Under the pieces are notes generated by a model, which was not told the DNA's origin, ran no database searches, and was given only the letters and a program-made list of their open reading frames with translations. Of a stretch of 7,684 bases of DNA, positions 1-7,442 are shown one piece after another. This DNA comes from Deltaproteobacteria bacterium (GTDB taxonomy: Bacteria > Desulfobacterota > Binatia > Binatales > Binataceae): NCBI GenBank assembly GCA_021786815.1, contig JAJYMR010000153.1:1-7684 (forward strand), given 5' to 3'. Position numbers and translations under genes: made by a program. Each line of letters opens with the position of its first letter. The first letter of the stretch is position 1.

Positions 1-928
1 CCGCGAGGCCCAGCTTCACAAGGCGTTGGCCGATCAGGTCAATATCGTGGTCGCCGCGGCCGACATCTCGATCGGCGCGAAGATCCAGCCCGCGATGCTC
101 AAGCTCGCGTCATGGTCGGCCGGCAGTGTTCCGGTCGGCGCCTTCACCAATACCGCCGCGCTCGCGAACGCTTACGCGCGGACCGAGTTTCTCGCTGGTG
201 AACCGATTATCAGGCAAAGAATCTTCAGCGGCGGGCAGGCGGACGCGGTCATGCCGTTGCTCATCCCGCGCGGGATGCGTGCGATGTCGGTGCCGGTCGA
301 CGCGGTCAGCGATATCGCCGGCTTCGTGAAGCCGCACACGCGGGTCGACGTGCTGGTTGCGATTTCCGGCAATGACCCGAATTCGCACCCGTTCTCGAAG
401 ATCGTTCTGCAGGACGTGCAGGTGCTCGCCGTGGCCCAGGAGCTTGGCGCCGGCAAGGACAAGCCCAAGGTGGTCAGGGTGGTGACCCTTCTCGTCACGC
501 CGCATCAGGCCGAAAGGCTCACGCTCGCAAGCCGCCAGGGAACGCTCAGGCTCGCGATGCGCAATTACACTGACACGGCAATAGTCGCGACGGCGGGGAG
601 CGATCTCGCCGACCTGCTGGGCCGTCCCGAACCGGGTTCCGTCATGGTGTCGCAGTCCGCGCCGGCCGGCGGGAGCACAGCGCCTCCTGCTGCCCGCCCG
701 CGACGCGGTTACTCGATCGAGATCATGCGCAACGGCAAGCAGGCAGAAACCGTTTCGTTCGTGAACCAGGGCGTCGCGGCGCTCGATCCGCCGGGCGCGC
801 GCAGCTCGGGCTTTTCTTCCCGGCCGAAAGCGCCGGCACGCACGGCGATGACGCCCGCGCGGGATGCTGCGTCAGTATCGCAGACGGTGGGGTTCATCGG
901 CACGCCAAAGACGATCGAAATTCCGTAG
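1..928 (+). CDS. cpaB: CpaB/RcpC family Flp pilus assembly protein, 5' partial
   Basis: Periplasmic component of the Tad pilus, known in the family as a partner that supports the outer-membrane secretin. The reading frame is open to the left edge (first full codon at 2) and 308 residues are visible. The N-terminal membrane anchor usual for CpaB is missing, so the true start lies upstream; the in-frame TTG at 26 is not a credible start because the SAF domain begins almost at once. Numbering from the first full codon, residues 14-77 form the SAF domain (VVAAADISIGAKI and LAGEPII motifs). Residues 88-195 form the RcpC/CpaB domain, with RAMSVPVDAVSDIAGFVKP, RVDVLV, VTLLVTPHQAERL and TLRLAMRN. A Pro/Ala/Gly linker (about 210-235) leads to the short strand-like block YSIEIMRNGKQAETVSF. 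A further tail of about 55 residues, rich in Ser, Ala and Pro, follows. The position directly upstream of the secretin gene supports the call. Confidence 0.95.
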   Translation, partial: REAQLHKALADQVNIVVAAADISIGAKIQPAMLKLASWSAGSVPVGAFTNTAALANAYARTEFLAGEPIIRQRIFSGGQADAVMPLLIPRGMRAMSVPVDAVSDIAGFVKPHTRVDVLVAISGNDPNSHPFSKIVLQDVQVLAVAQELGAGKDKPKVVRVVTLLVTPHQAERLTLASRQGTLRLAMRNYTDTAIVATAGSDLADLLGRPEPGSVMVSQSAPAGGSTAPPAARPRRGYSIEIMRNGKQAETVSFVNQGVAALDPPGARSSGFSSRPKAPARTAMTPARDAASVSQTVGFIGTPKTIEIP

Positions 929-944
929 CCGGAGATGACGGCGC

Positions 945-952
945 AAAGGGGG
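945..952 (+). promoter_or_regulatory. Ribosome binding site of cpaC
   Basis: The purine run AAAGGGGG ends seven bases before the ATG at 960. It lies in the 31 bp gap after cpaB and fixes the cpaC start. No promoter-like pair was seen in this gap, so cpaC is probably co-transcribed with cpaB. Confidence 0.75.
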
Positions 953-959
953 AAAAACG

Positions 960-2783
960 ATGGACCGACGGCTCGCTTGCAGGATTCCGGCGGTAGTTGC
1001 GGCACTGTCCGTTGCGGTTCTGTTTGCCCGTGGCTCGGCATATGCAGCCGCAAAGACCGAGCACCGTACGCTGCTGCTCAATGCGGGCGAGAGCCGGGTT
1101 ATCGATCACGTGCAGCCCGGTTCGGCGCCTGACATCCATGTGCTCGACAATCCCCAGGCGTTGGTGGTGCATACCGAAGCGCCGGGCGAGATAGTCCTGC
1201 TCGCAGCCGAACGCGGGCGCTGGGAAGTGCGCATCGCGCTCGATACGGGAGAGCTTGTTGACTACGACGTCCGAATCGCGGGTGCGGCCGAACCCGGCGC
1301 GCCGCTGAAACCGGGTTCGATGGCGCAGGCGATGGAGCCGTCATCCTCGGCCGACGCCGTCGCGCCCACCGCTCCTCTGGACGCCGGAGCCGGGCCGATT
1401 TCGCGCAATTCCGCGGCGCCCGCGTCTGCTCCGCACTACGCGGAAACAACTTGGGCGGCGCCCGCCGGTGCGCCCGCGCCGGCCAGTCCGCTCGGTGGCG
1501 CGATGAATGGCGCGGCGCCACAGAGCGCGAACGGCACGCTCCAGGCCCCGGTTGAACGCAGCCAGGGCACGTCCGTCATCCAGCCGGCAAAGAAGTTTCG
1601 AACCGATCCGTCGGTCGCCGCCAGCGGCGGCAATCTCGCCACTGCTTCGGTTTCGGGCGGCTTTCACTATCTGCCAGCGGACGGAATCTCGATGATGACG
1701 GGGACGTCGCGGATTATCGATTTCCACCATCGCCTCAAACGAATCTCGATAGCCGACACCGACGTGGCCGACGTCCAGGTCATCAACCCGTACGAGCTCA
1801 ACCTGATCGCGCACAAGGCGGGGTTCACCACGCTCGCCGTGTGGAACGAGCAGGGACATTACGAGGAGCGCCAGGTACGGATCGACCCGAGCGGCAAGCA
1901 GCAGGTGATGCTCAACACGATCGTGGCCGAACTCGACATAAACAACCTGGAGAACCAGGGCATGAACTATTCGGCCGCGCTCGCCAACTATGGCGTGTCG
2001 TTGGTCGGACTGCCCGGCGCGGTTGCTACTCCGTTCAGCCAGCAAACGACTACGACCGGAACGAGCACCGCCTCGAGCACGGTTCTGCCCGCCGGTGGCG
2101 CTATCATGCCGCTGCTGCTCTCACAGAATCTGACCTACGGGCTTGCGGCGCAGAACTCCAACGTCCTGACCCAGACGTTCTTCCAGTTCCTGGAAAGCCA
2201 CAACCTCGGGCGTATCCTGGCCGAGCCGCAATTGCTCGCGAATTCGGGCGAGAAGGCCAAGTTTCTGGACGGCGGCGAGATACCGATCGTCGTCGCGCAG
2301 GCGCTCAACACCTCGGTCGTGTTCAAGCAGTACGGTACCTCGGTGGTGTTCGTGCCGACCGTGGTCGGCGTCAACGACGTCGAACTGCTGGTCAAGCCCG
2401 AGGTCTCACAGCCCAACTACGCGCAGGGGGTGCAGCTCTTCGGCTTCACGGTGCCGGCCTTCGTTACGCGCCGGGCTGAGACGATGGTGCGGCTGAGGGA
2501 TGATCAGACGCTGATTATCGCAGGCCTCATCCTCGACCAGAAGAACGAAACCATCCAGAAGGTGCCGTACCTGGGTGATGTCCCATACCTGGGCGGACTA
2601 TTCCGCAACACGGCGTGGACGGACACCAAGACCGACCTGATGATCGCGGTGACGCCGCAGATCGTCCGTCCCCTCCCGCCGGGCGCGCAAGTGTTCAAGC
2701 CAAGCAGCCGCGGGCATCTCACCTATAACGAGGTTGAGACCAAGCAGCTTAGCAGGCCCGACCCCGGTCGGCCCAGGTTCTGA
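960..2783 (+). CDS. cpaC: CpaC/RcpA outer-membrane secretin of the Tad pilus
   Basis: Forms the outer-membrane channel through which the Flp pilus leaves the cell. The 607 residues begin with a Sec signal peptide: basic start, hydrophobic core at 11-23, and a likely cut after AYA at 27-29. Residues 243-309 are the N-terminal domain of pilus secretins (GTSRIIDF, ISIADTDVADVQVINP, HKAGFTTLAVWNEQG). Residues 314-570 are the secretin domain, with QVMLNTIVAELD, a LAEPQLLANSGEKAKFLDGGEIPI block at 420-443, VRLRDDQTLIIAGLI at 510-524 and the family hallmark VPYLGDVPYLGGLFRN at 535-550. Residues 36-107 look like a second, degenerate copy of the N-terminal domain (AGESRVID, ending in YDVRI). It is separated from the normal copy by about 130 Ala/Pro/Ser-rich residues. 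A Thr/Ser patch at 361-374 sits early in the secretin domain. At 607 residues it is longer than many CpaC proteins, mostly through this extra N-terminal region. A strong ribosome binding site supports the ATG. Confidence 0.97.
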   Translation: MDRRLACRIPAVVAALSVAVLFARGSAYAAAKTEHRTLLLNAGESRVIDHVQPGSAPDIHVLDNPQALVVHTEAPGEIVLLAAERGRWEVRIALDTGELVDYDVRIAGAAEPGAPLKPGSMAQAMEPSSSADAVAPTAPLDAGAGPISRNSAAPASAPHYAETTWAAPAGAPAPASPLGGAMNGAAPQSANGTLQAPVERSQGTSVIQPAKKFRTDPSVAASGGNLATASVSGGFHYLPADGISMMTGTSRIIDFHHRLKRISIADTDVADVQVINPYELNLIAHKAGFTTLAVWNEQGHYEERQVRIDPSGKQQVMLNTIVAELDINNLENQGMNYSAALANYGVSLVGLPGAVATPFSQQTTTTGTSTASSTVLPAGGAIMPLLLSQNLTYGLAAQNSNVLTQTFFQFLESHNLGRILAEPQLLANSGEKAKFLDGGEIPIVVAQALNTSVVFKQYGTSVVFVPTVVGVNDVELLVKPEVSQPNYAQGVQLFGFTVPAFVTRRAETMVRLRDDQTLIIAGLILDQKNETIQKVPYLGDVPYLGGLFRNTAWTDTKTDLMIAVTPQIVRPLPPGAQVFKPSSRGHLTYNEVETKQLSRPDPGRPRF

Positions 2784-2796
2784 GAGCCCGAGGCGG

Positions 2797-2803
2797 AAGG
2801 AGG
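2797..2803 (+). promoter_or_regulatory. Ribosome binding site that decides the cpaE start
   Basis: AAGGAGG is an almost perfect Shine-Dalgarno sequence, 11 bases before the in-frame GTG at 2815. It favours this GTG over the TTG at 2734, which lies inside cpaC, and over the GTG at 2848. The spacing is slightly long. The ATG at 2834 is out of frame. Confidence 0.7.
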
Positions 2804-2814
2804 CAGCGGCAGAA

Positions 2815-4029
2815 GTGATCGACGGCAGGGAAAATGACAGGCGCAAGGTGCTGCGTATCGCCCTGGTTGCGGATTCGCCAGACTCGAAGAATGAGGTCAG
2901 GGACGCGCTGTCCGGCGTTGCCGAGCCTCCGCTGGAAGTACTCGAGCGCGAGCCGGACCAGCCCGAAACCGACTCCGCCGGGCATCCCGACGTGGCCCTG
3001 ATCGTGTTCAACGGCAACGAGGCCGCCTCGCTGGAAAGTCTGCGCCGCCAGGCCGCTCAATCGCCGCGGCCGGTCATGCTTGCGGTGCTCAAGGAGCGCT
3101 CCGCCGGACTGATGAAGCGGGTGATACGGGCTGGCGCCGACGAGCTGCTTTTCACGCCGCTGGACGCGGGCGAACTGACCGGCGCGCTTCTTAAGATAAG
3201 CGAGGCGCGATGGCGCGCCGAACGCGCGCAGGGCGGAACGATCGTTTCGGCCGTCAGCCTGGTCGGCGGATGCGGCGTTTCGAGCCTGTGCATCAATCTC
3301 GGCCTCGCACTTCGCCGTTCGCTCAACAAACGGGTCGCGCTGGTCGATCTCGATCTTCAGGCGGGAGCGCTTGCCGTGATGCTCAACCTCGAGCCCGACG
3401 TATCGATGCTGCCGCTTGCGCATTCGGACCGTAAACTCGACTCGCTCCAAATCGAGTCTGTTCTGACCAAGCATTCCTCGGGCGTTTACGTGCTCGCCGC
3501 ACCCAAGCGGCTTGAGGAGGGCGAGGCCATCTCCGACGCGACGGTCGGCGCGACGCTCGACCTGATGCGCGAGATGTTCGATTTCGTGCTCGTGGACTGC
3601 GGCGACCATATCGACGAGAAGACGGTGGCGACCTGGGAGCGCTCCGAGCAGCTTTTCTATGTGCTGGGCCAGTCGGTCGCGGGAGTGCGATGCGCGTGGC
3701 GGTTTATCGATCTGTTCGAACGGCTGAGCCTGAGCCCGCTCGAGCCGCGGTTCGTCGTGAACCGGTTCGTGGCGAGCCATGCGATAGGCGAGAAGCGGCT
3801 GGAAGACACGCTCGGGCGCGGCATTTTCGCGACGATTCCGCGCGACGATCGCGTCACGGAGCACGCGGAACTGGAGGGGCGCGACATTTTTGAGATCGCC
3901 GGCGGCTCGGCGCTTGTCAGGAGCTACGAGGCCCTCGCGCGGCGCGTAAGCCCGGCTGTCGACGGCGCCGGCGCGCGGTCCGGCGGTTTCGTGTCGCGCC
4001 TGTTCTCGGCATTGGGCGCCCGTTCGTGA
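2815..4029 (+). CDS. cpaE: CpaE/TadZ family pilus localisation ATPase (MinD/ParA-like, degenerate)
   Basis: Cytoplasmic protein that in characterised systems places the Tad machine, often at a pole, and brings in the assembly ATPase. Starting at GTG 2815 gives 404 residues; the frame is open further left (TTG 2734) but that overlaps cpaC and lacks a ribosome binding site. Residues 13-125 resemble a response-regulator receiver fold (KVLRIALVAD, PDVALIVFNG, RAGADELLFTPLDAGEL). The usual phospho-acceptor Asp after the third strand appears to be replaced (IVFNG). Residues 141-380 are a MinD/ParA-type ATPase domain. The Walker A region reads LVGGCGVSS at 149-157, so both the signature lysine and the phosphate-binding lysine positions carry valine. 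The following motif VALVDLDLQAGALA (174-187) and the Walker B strand FDFVLVDCGD (255-264) are kept. The C-terminal GGFVSRLFSALG could be an amphipathic membrane-touching helix (inference). It lies between the secretin and CpaF genes as in other tad operons. Confidence 0.93.
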   Translation: MIDGRENDRRKVLRIALVADSPDSKNEVRDALSGVAEPPLEVLEREPDQPETDSAGHPDVALIVFNGNEAASLESLRRQAAQSPRPVMLAVLKERSAGLMKRVIRAGADELLFTPLDAGELTGALLKISEARWRAERAQGGTIVSAVSLVGGCGVSSLCINLGLALRRSLNKRVALVDLDLQAGALAVMLNLEPDVSMLPLAHSDRKLDSLQIESVLTKHSSGVYVLAAPKRLEEGEAISDATVGATLDLMREMFDFVLVDCGDHIDEKTVATWERSEQLFYVLGQSVAGVRCAWRFIDLFERLSLSPLEPRFVVNRFVASHAIGEKRLEDTLGRGIFATIPRDDRVTEHAELEGRDIFEIAGGSALVRSYEALARRVSPAVDGAGARSGGFVSRLFSALGARS

Positions 4030-4032
4030 GGG
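4028..4032 (+). promoter_or_regulatory. Ribosome binding site of cpaF overlapping the cpaE stop codon
   Basis: GAGGG overlaps the last two bases of the cpaE TGA and ends seven bases before the ATG at 4040. The arrangement suggests that translation of cpaF is coupled to termination of cpaE. Confidence 0.6.
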
Positions 4033-4039
4033 TGGCGCG

Positions 4040-5422
4040 ATGGGTCTTTCGGGCAAGCTCAGAGACAGGCCTGCGCAGGGCAATGGCGCCGGGGCGGCGG
4101 CCGCAAATTCGTTCGTCGGCGCGCCCGCGCGTAAGCGCACCGAGGGCGGCGAAAGTTCGCGCCGGCTCAAGGCCCAGGTGCACAACCGCCTGTTCGAGAC
4201 GATTGACGTCTCCAAGCTCGACTCGCTCGATCCATCGACGCTTTCGAGCAAAGTCACCGCAACCATAACCGAGATCCTCAACGAAGAGGGGCATCTCCTG
4301 ACCGAGGCCGACCGCACCCGGCTGGTCGAGGAGATCAAGAACGAGCTCCTCGGCCTGGGACCGCTCGAACCGCTGCTTCGCGACGACGCGATCACCGACA
4401 TCCTGGTCAACGGTGCCCGCCAGGTTTACGTCGAGCGCAAGGGCAAGCTTGAGCTGGCCGACGCGCAGTTCCAGGACGACCATCATCTGATGCTGATAAT
4501 CGACCGCATCGTGTCGCGCGTGGGTCGGCGCGTGGATGAGGCCTCGCCGATGGTCGACGCGCGGCTTCCCGACGGCTCGCGTATCAACGCGATCATCCCG
4601 CCGCTCGCGCTCGACGGTCCCGCGCTGTCGATCCGGCGCTTCGGGCAGCGCCGCTACGACATCGCGGGGCTGGTCGAGAAGGGGACGCTGACCTGGGAGA
4701 TGGTCGAGTTTCTGCTCGCCGTAGTGCGCGCGCGGCTCAATATCCTGGTGTGCGGCGGCACCGGTTCGGGCAAGACCACGATGCTCAACTGCCTGTCGGC
4801 GTTCGTGCCAGAGAATGAACGAATCGTCACGATCGAGGACTCGGCGGAGCTTTCGCTCCAGCAGCCGCACGTGGTGCGCCTTGAAACGCGTCCGCCGAAC
4901 CTCGAGGGCAAGGGCGAGGTCACGCAGCGCGATCTGGTAAGGAACTGCCTGCGGATGCGGCCCGACCGGATAATCGTCGGCGAGGTGCGCGGCGCCGAGG
5001 TCTTCGACATGCTCCAGGCGATGTCGACCGGGCACGACGGCTCGATCGCGACGATCCACGCCAACAGCGCGCGCGAGTGTCTGGGGCGGCTCGAGATGAT
5101 GATGCTGCTGTCCGGCTTCACCATCCCGCAGCGCGCGATGCGCCAGCAGATAGCCTCGGCCGTCAACATGATCGTCCACGTCACCCGGCTTTCGGACGGA
5201 ACTCGCAGGGTGATGAAAATCTCCGAGGTCACCGGGATGGAAGGCGAGATGATCATGATGCAGGATCTGTTCGAATTCACCCGCACCGATACCGGCCCCA
5301 ACGGCGAGGTAATAGGGAATTTCGCCGCGACCGGAATCCGCTCGGCCTATTCGCGGATGCTCGAGACGGCGGGCTTCAAACCCGACAAGCGGTTGGTCCG
5401 CGCGGGCGTGGCTGCGAGCTAG
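4040..5422 (+). CDS. cpaF: CpaF/TadA secretion ATPase powering Flp pilus assembly
   Basis: Cytoplasmic hexameric ATPase of the type II/IV secretion (VirB11-like) superfamily that powers pilin extrusion through the TadB/TadC platform. The 460 residues open with a low-complexity Gly/Ala/Arg segment (1-43). A helical N-terminal domain follows (LKAQVHNRLFETIDVSKLD from 43, then ELLGLGPLEPLL and ITDILVNG at 102-125). The segment VSRVGRRVDEASPMVDARLP with NAIIPPLALDGPALSIRRF (158-201) is typical of CpaF. The catalytic core carries Walker A GGTGSGKTT at 239-247, an Asp box TIEDSAEL at 264-271, Walker B LRMRPDRIIVGEVRG at 304-318 and a His box TGHDGSIATIHA at 330-341. All nucleotide-binding residues are intact, in contrast to the upstream CpaE. 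Length and domain order match the family. The ten-base gap from cpaE and four-base gap to tadB indicate one operon. Confidence 0.98.
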   Translation: MGLSGKLRDRPAQGNGAGAAAANSFVGAPARKRTEGGESSRRLKAQVHNRLFETIDVSKLDSLDPSTLSSKVTATITEILNEEGHLLTEADRTRLVEEIKNELLGLGPLEPLLRDDAITDILVNGARQVYVERKGKLELADAQFQDDHHLMLIIDRIVSRVGRRVDEASPMVDARLPDGSRINAIIPPLALDGPALSIRRFGQRRYDIAGLVEKGTLTWEMVEFLLAVVRARLNILVCGGTGSGKTTMLNCLSAFVPENERIVTIEDSAELSLQQPHVVRLETRPPNLEGKGEVTQRDLVRNCLRMRPDRIIVGEVRGAEVFDMLQAMSTGHDGSIATIHANSARECLGRLEMMMLLSGFTIPQRAMRQQIASAVNMIVHVTRLSDGTRRVMKISEVTGMEGEMIMMQDLFEFTRTDTGPNGEVIGNFAATGIRSAYSRMLETAGFKPDKRLVRAGVAAS

Positions 5423-5426
5423 CGCG

Positions 5427-6380
5427 ATGCCTTACCTCGCTGCCGCCCTGATCTTTTCTTCAATCCTGGCCGCCGGCGCCTGGTTCGCCTTTCGTCAGAA
5501 TACCGCAAGCGCGACGGAGCGCCGCCTGATGGCGCGAATCGCGCGGCCGTCCTCTCCGGCCGCCGAGGAAATCCTCAAGGCCGGGACCCGCGACCGCAAG
5601 GGCGGCACTTTGATAACCCTGCTTTATCGCCTGGACCTGACCCAGCGCCTCGAGGAGCATCTGTGGCAGGCCGGCATCTACATGCGCGTGAGCGACGTCG
5701 TGCTGCTGATGCTGGTGCTGTTCGGCAGCGGAGTCGTGATCGGCACCGCGGTCTGGCAGGACCCGATGCTGGCGACGACGACCGGATGCGGCCTTGCCGC
5801 GATACCCGTTGTGTACGTGCGGATCCGGCGCCGGCGGCGGCTGAGGCGTTTTGTCCTTCAACTGCCCTTCGCGCTCGACCTGATACGCTCGTCGCTCGAG
5901 GCCGGCCACTCGCTGCTGCGCGGCCTGCAAGTCGTGGTCACGGAGTTCCAGGATCCGATGTCCACCGAGTTGCGGTCGGTTATCGAGCAGTCGCGGCTCG
6001 GGCTTCCGATTCCGCGCGCGCTCGAGGAGATGCTCAAGCGCGTTCCCGTGGAGGATCTGCGCCTGTTCGTGGTGGCCGTGCGCGTTCAGGCCGAAGTGGG
6101 AAGCAGCCTTGCGCAGATAATCAGCCGGCTCGCCGATATCGTCCGCACGCGCCAGCGCGTTCAGGACCAGGTGCGGGCGCTGACCGCGCAATCGCGGATG
6201 AGCGGATGGGTGGTGGGGTGCCTGCCGATCATAATCCTCGGCGCCTTCAGTGTGATTCAGCCTTCGTACACGCACGTTCTGTTCAATGATCCCGCCGGTA
6301 TCAGGATCCTTAAGATTGCCGCCGTCCTCGACGTCCTCGCCTTCGCCACCATCCGCAAGCTTCTCAAGGTGAAATTCTGA
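5427..6380 (+). CDS. tadB: TadB inner-membrane platform protein (type II secretion F domain)
   Basis: Half of the inner-membrane platform that couples CpaF to pilin movement. The 317 residues contain an N-terminal membrane segment (about 2-22) and a cytoplasmic stretch with the RLDLTQRLEEHLWQAGIYMR motif seen in TadB. A membrane pair follows at about 89-108 and 115-133, ending in a very basic loop (RIRRRRRLRRF, 132-142). The type II secretion F domain spans about 145-270: LPFALDLIRSSLEAGHSLL, then VPVEDLRLFVVAVRVQAEVGSSLAQIISRLADIVR at 206-240. Membrane segments close the protein at about 258-276 and 293-309. The ATG follows the cpaF stop by four bases and has no good Shine-Dalgarno sequence, so expression probably relies on ribosomes finishing cpaF. 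The order cpaF-tadB-tadC separates it from TadC, which it resembles. Confidence 0.95.
   Translation: MPYLAAALIFSSILAAGAWFAFRQNTASATERRLMARIARPSSPAAEEILKAGTRDRKGGTLITLLYRLDLTQRLEEHLWQAGIYMRVSDVVLLMLVLFGSGVVIGTAVWQDPMLATTTGCGLAAIPVVYVRIRRRRRLRRFVLQLPFALDLIRSSLEAGHSLLRGLQVVVTEFQDPMSTELRSVIEQSRLGLPIPRALEEMLKRVPVEDLRLFVVAVRVQAEVGSSLAQIISRLADIVRTRQRVQDQVRALTAQSRMSGWVVGCLPIIILGAFSVIQPSYTHVLFNDPAGIRILKIAAVLDVLAFATIRKLLKVKF
6366..6372 (+). promoter_or_regulatory. Ribosome binding site of tadC inside the end of tadB
   Basis: AAGGTGA lies within the last codons of tadB, nine bases before the tadC ATG at 6382. Only one base separates the tadB TGA from that ATG, consistent with coupled translation. Confidence 0.6.
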
Positions 6381-6381
6381 G

Positions 6382-7317
6382 ATGTCACCGTTTTTTATCA
6401 GCGTCACGATTTTCCTGCTCCTGGCCATCGCGGGCACCGCGGCCTGGACCGCCATCTTCGGACGCCATCGCAATCTCGAGGAGCGCTTCGAGAACATGAC
6501 GCTCAAGATGAAGGTGGCTTACGGCGGCCTGCTGCCCCATGAAGCCGAGCAGGAGGGCGTCGCACGCGCGATGTTCCTGTGGGCCGTCGAGAGGCTGCCC
6601 GCGCCGAAGCTCGACACGCCGGAGGGCCGCAAGCTCGCGAATATCCTCGTGCAGGCCGGTTATCCGGGCTCCAGCGCCATGCGCACTTTTCAGCTTATCC
6701 GTCTCGGCTCGGCGATCGCGGGCACGGCGGGAGCCGTCGTGTTCGCAATCGCGCTCCACGCGAGCGGACTGAGACCGGCGCTCATGATGTTCAGCGGCGC
6801 GGGAATCGGCGGATGGCTCCCGTACTTCATCGTCGCGCGCAGGGCGCACAACCGCCAGCAGGAGATCGCAAGCCAGCTTTCCGACGTGCTCGACCTGCTT
6901 GTCGTCTGCGTCGAGGCGGGACTCGGAATCAATGAGGCGATCAAGGTCGTCGCGTCGGAAACCGAGCGCCAGGGCCAGGAGATCGGGCGCGAACTCGCGA
7001 TGGTTTCGGCGGAAATCTCCGCCGGCTCGACGCTCGGCAACGCGCTGCGCGGACTCGCCGACCGCGTCGCGGTCGAGGACATCAAGCCGCTCGCCGCAAC
7101 CATGATCCAGAGCGAGCAGTTGGGCGCGCAGATGGGTCCCGCGCTGCGCTCCATCTCCGACGGCCTTCGCAACGCGCGGCGATTGCGCGCCGAGGAAGCG
7201 GCTCAAAAGACCACCGTCAAGATCCTGTTCCCGCTGGTATTCTTCGTGCTGCCCGCGATGATGGCCGTGATAGTCGGCCCCGCGATGATCGAAATCATGC
7301 GAACCCTGCATCAATAG
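6382..7317 (+). CDS. tadC: TadC inner-membrane platform protein (type II secretion F domain)
   Basis: Second platform protein, believed to work with TadB in the inner membrane. The 311 residues begin with a membrane segment (about 4-25). A soluble region includes LDTPEGRKLANILVQAGYPG at 77-96, the usual TadC lead-in. Membrane segments at about 106-126 and 133-151 precede the type II secretion F domain at about 163-290, with QLSDVLDLLVVCVEAGLGINEAI (165-187), GRELAMVSAEISAGSTLGNALRGLADRVAVEDIKPLAATMIQSEQLG across 202-248, and the RRLRAEEAAQKTTVKILFPLVFFVLPAMM block at 266-294. A final hydrophobic helix ends near the C terminus, and the length is usual for the family. The TGAGATG junction with tadB indicates co-translation. 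Confidence 0.96.
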   Translation: MSPFFISVTIFLLLAIAGTAAWTAIFGRHRNLEERFENMTLKMKVAYGGLLPHEAEQEGVARAMFLWAVERLPAPKLDTPEGRKLANILVQAGYPGSSAMRTFQLIRLGSAIAGTAGAVVFAIALHASGLRPALMMFSGAGIGGWLPYFIVARRAHNRQQEIASQLSDVLDLLVVCVEAGLGINEAIKVVASETERQGQEIGRELAMVSAEISAGSTLGNALRGLADRVAVEDIKPLAATMIQSEQLGAQMGPALRSISDGLRNARRLRAEEAAQKTTVKILFPLVFFVLPAMMAVIVGPAMIEIMRTLHQ

Positions 7318-7442
7318 GCCGGAGCGCCGCTCTCTCCACGACGGGGCGTGCCAGGGACGTCGAAGGAAGCACGACACGCGCTCGAAAGCCCATCCGCTCG
7401 GCCACTTGACCCTGCGAATGCCAGGCAATACCGATCTGATCG
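7318..7442 (+). other. Intergenic gap between tadC and the TPR gene
   Basis: The 125 bases carry no open frame worth calling. They contain only short inverted repeats: GAGC/GCTC just after the tadC stop, and CGTGC at 7347-7351 with GCACG at 7369-7373. Neither has a following T run, so no intrinsic terminator is supported. A TTGACC hexamer at 7406-7411 has no matching -10 box. The TPR gene may therefore be read through from the tad operon or have an unrecognised promoter. Confidence 0.6.

Noticed and set aside
26..28. TTG as the real start of cpaB
   Set aside because: The frame is open to the left edge and a start here would omit the N-terminal membrane anchor expected in CpaB, so the gene is better read as cut by the window.
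2734..2814. A TTG start for cpaE that would overlap the end of cpaC by 50 bases
   Set aside because: The added 27 residues are low-complexity and come from the cpaC end. The AAGGAGG site at 2797-2803 points to GTG 2815 instead.
2749..4410. A 553-codon open frame on the minus strand opposite cpaE and the start of cpaF
   Set aside because: It lies antisense to two well-recognised genes. Its translation is rich in Arg, His and Ala with no recognisable domain. Long antisense frames are expected where third positions are mostly G or C.
3917..5179. A 420-codon minus-strand open frame opposite cpaF
   Set aside because: It is the reverse-strand shadow of a gene whose motifs are all intact, and its translation is compositionally biased (Arg, His, Asp) with no known motif.
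7347..7373. Inverted repeat CGTGC/GCACG after tadC as a possible terminator
   Set aside because: The stem is only five base pairs with a 17-base loop and no T run after it.
5460..7428. Two minus-strand open frames of about 350 codons each opposite tadB and tadC
   Set aside because: They mirror the coding frames of tadB and tadC and show the same Arg/His/Gln bias. They lack a ribosome binding site or any domain of their own.
7406..7434. Candidate sigma-70 type promoter with TTGACC as the -35 box upstream of the TPR gene
   Set aside because: No hexamer at 15-18 base spacing matches TATAAT at more than three positions, and a single TTGAC match in 125 bases is expected by chance.
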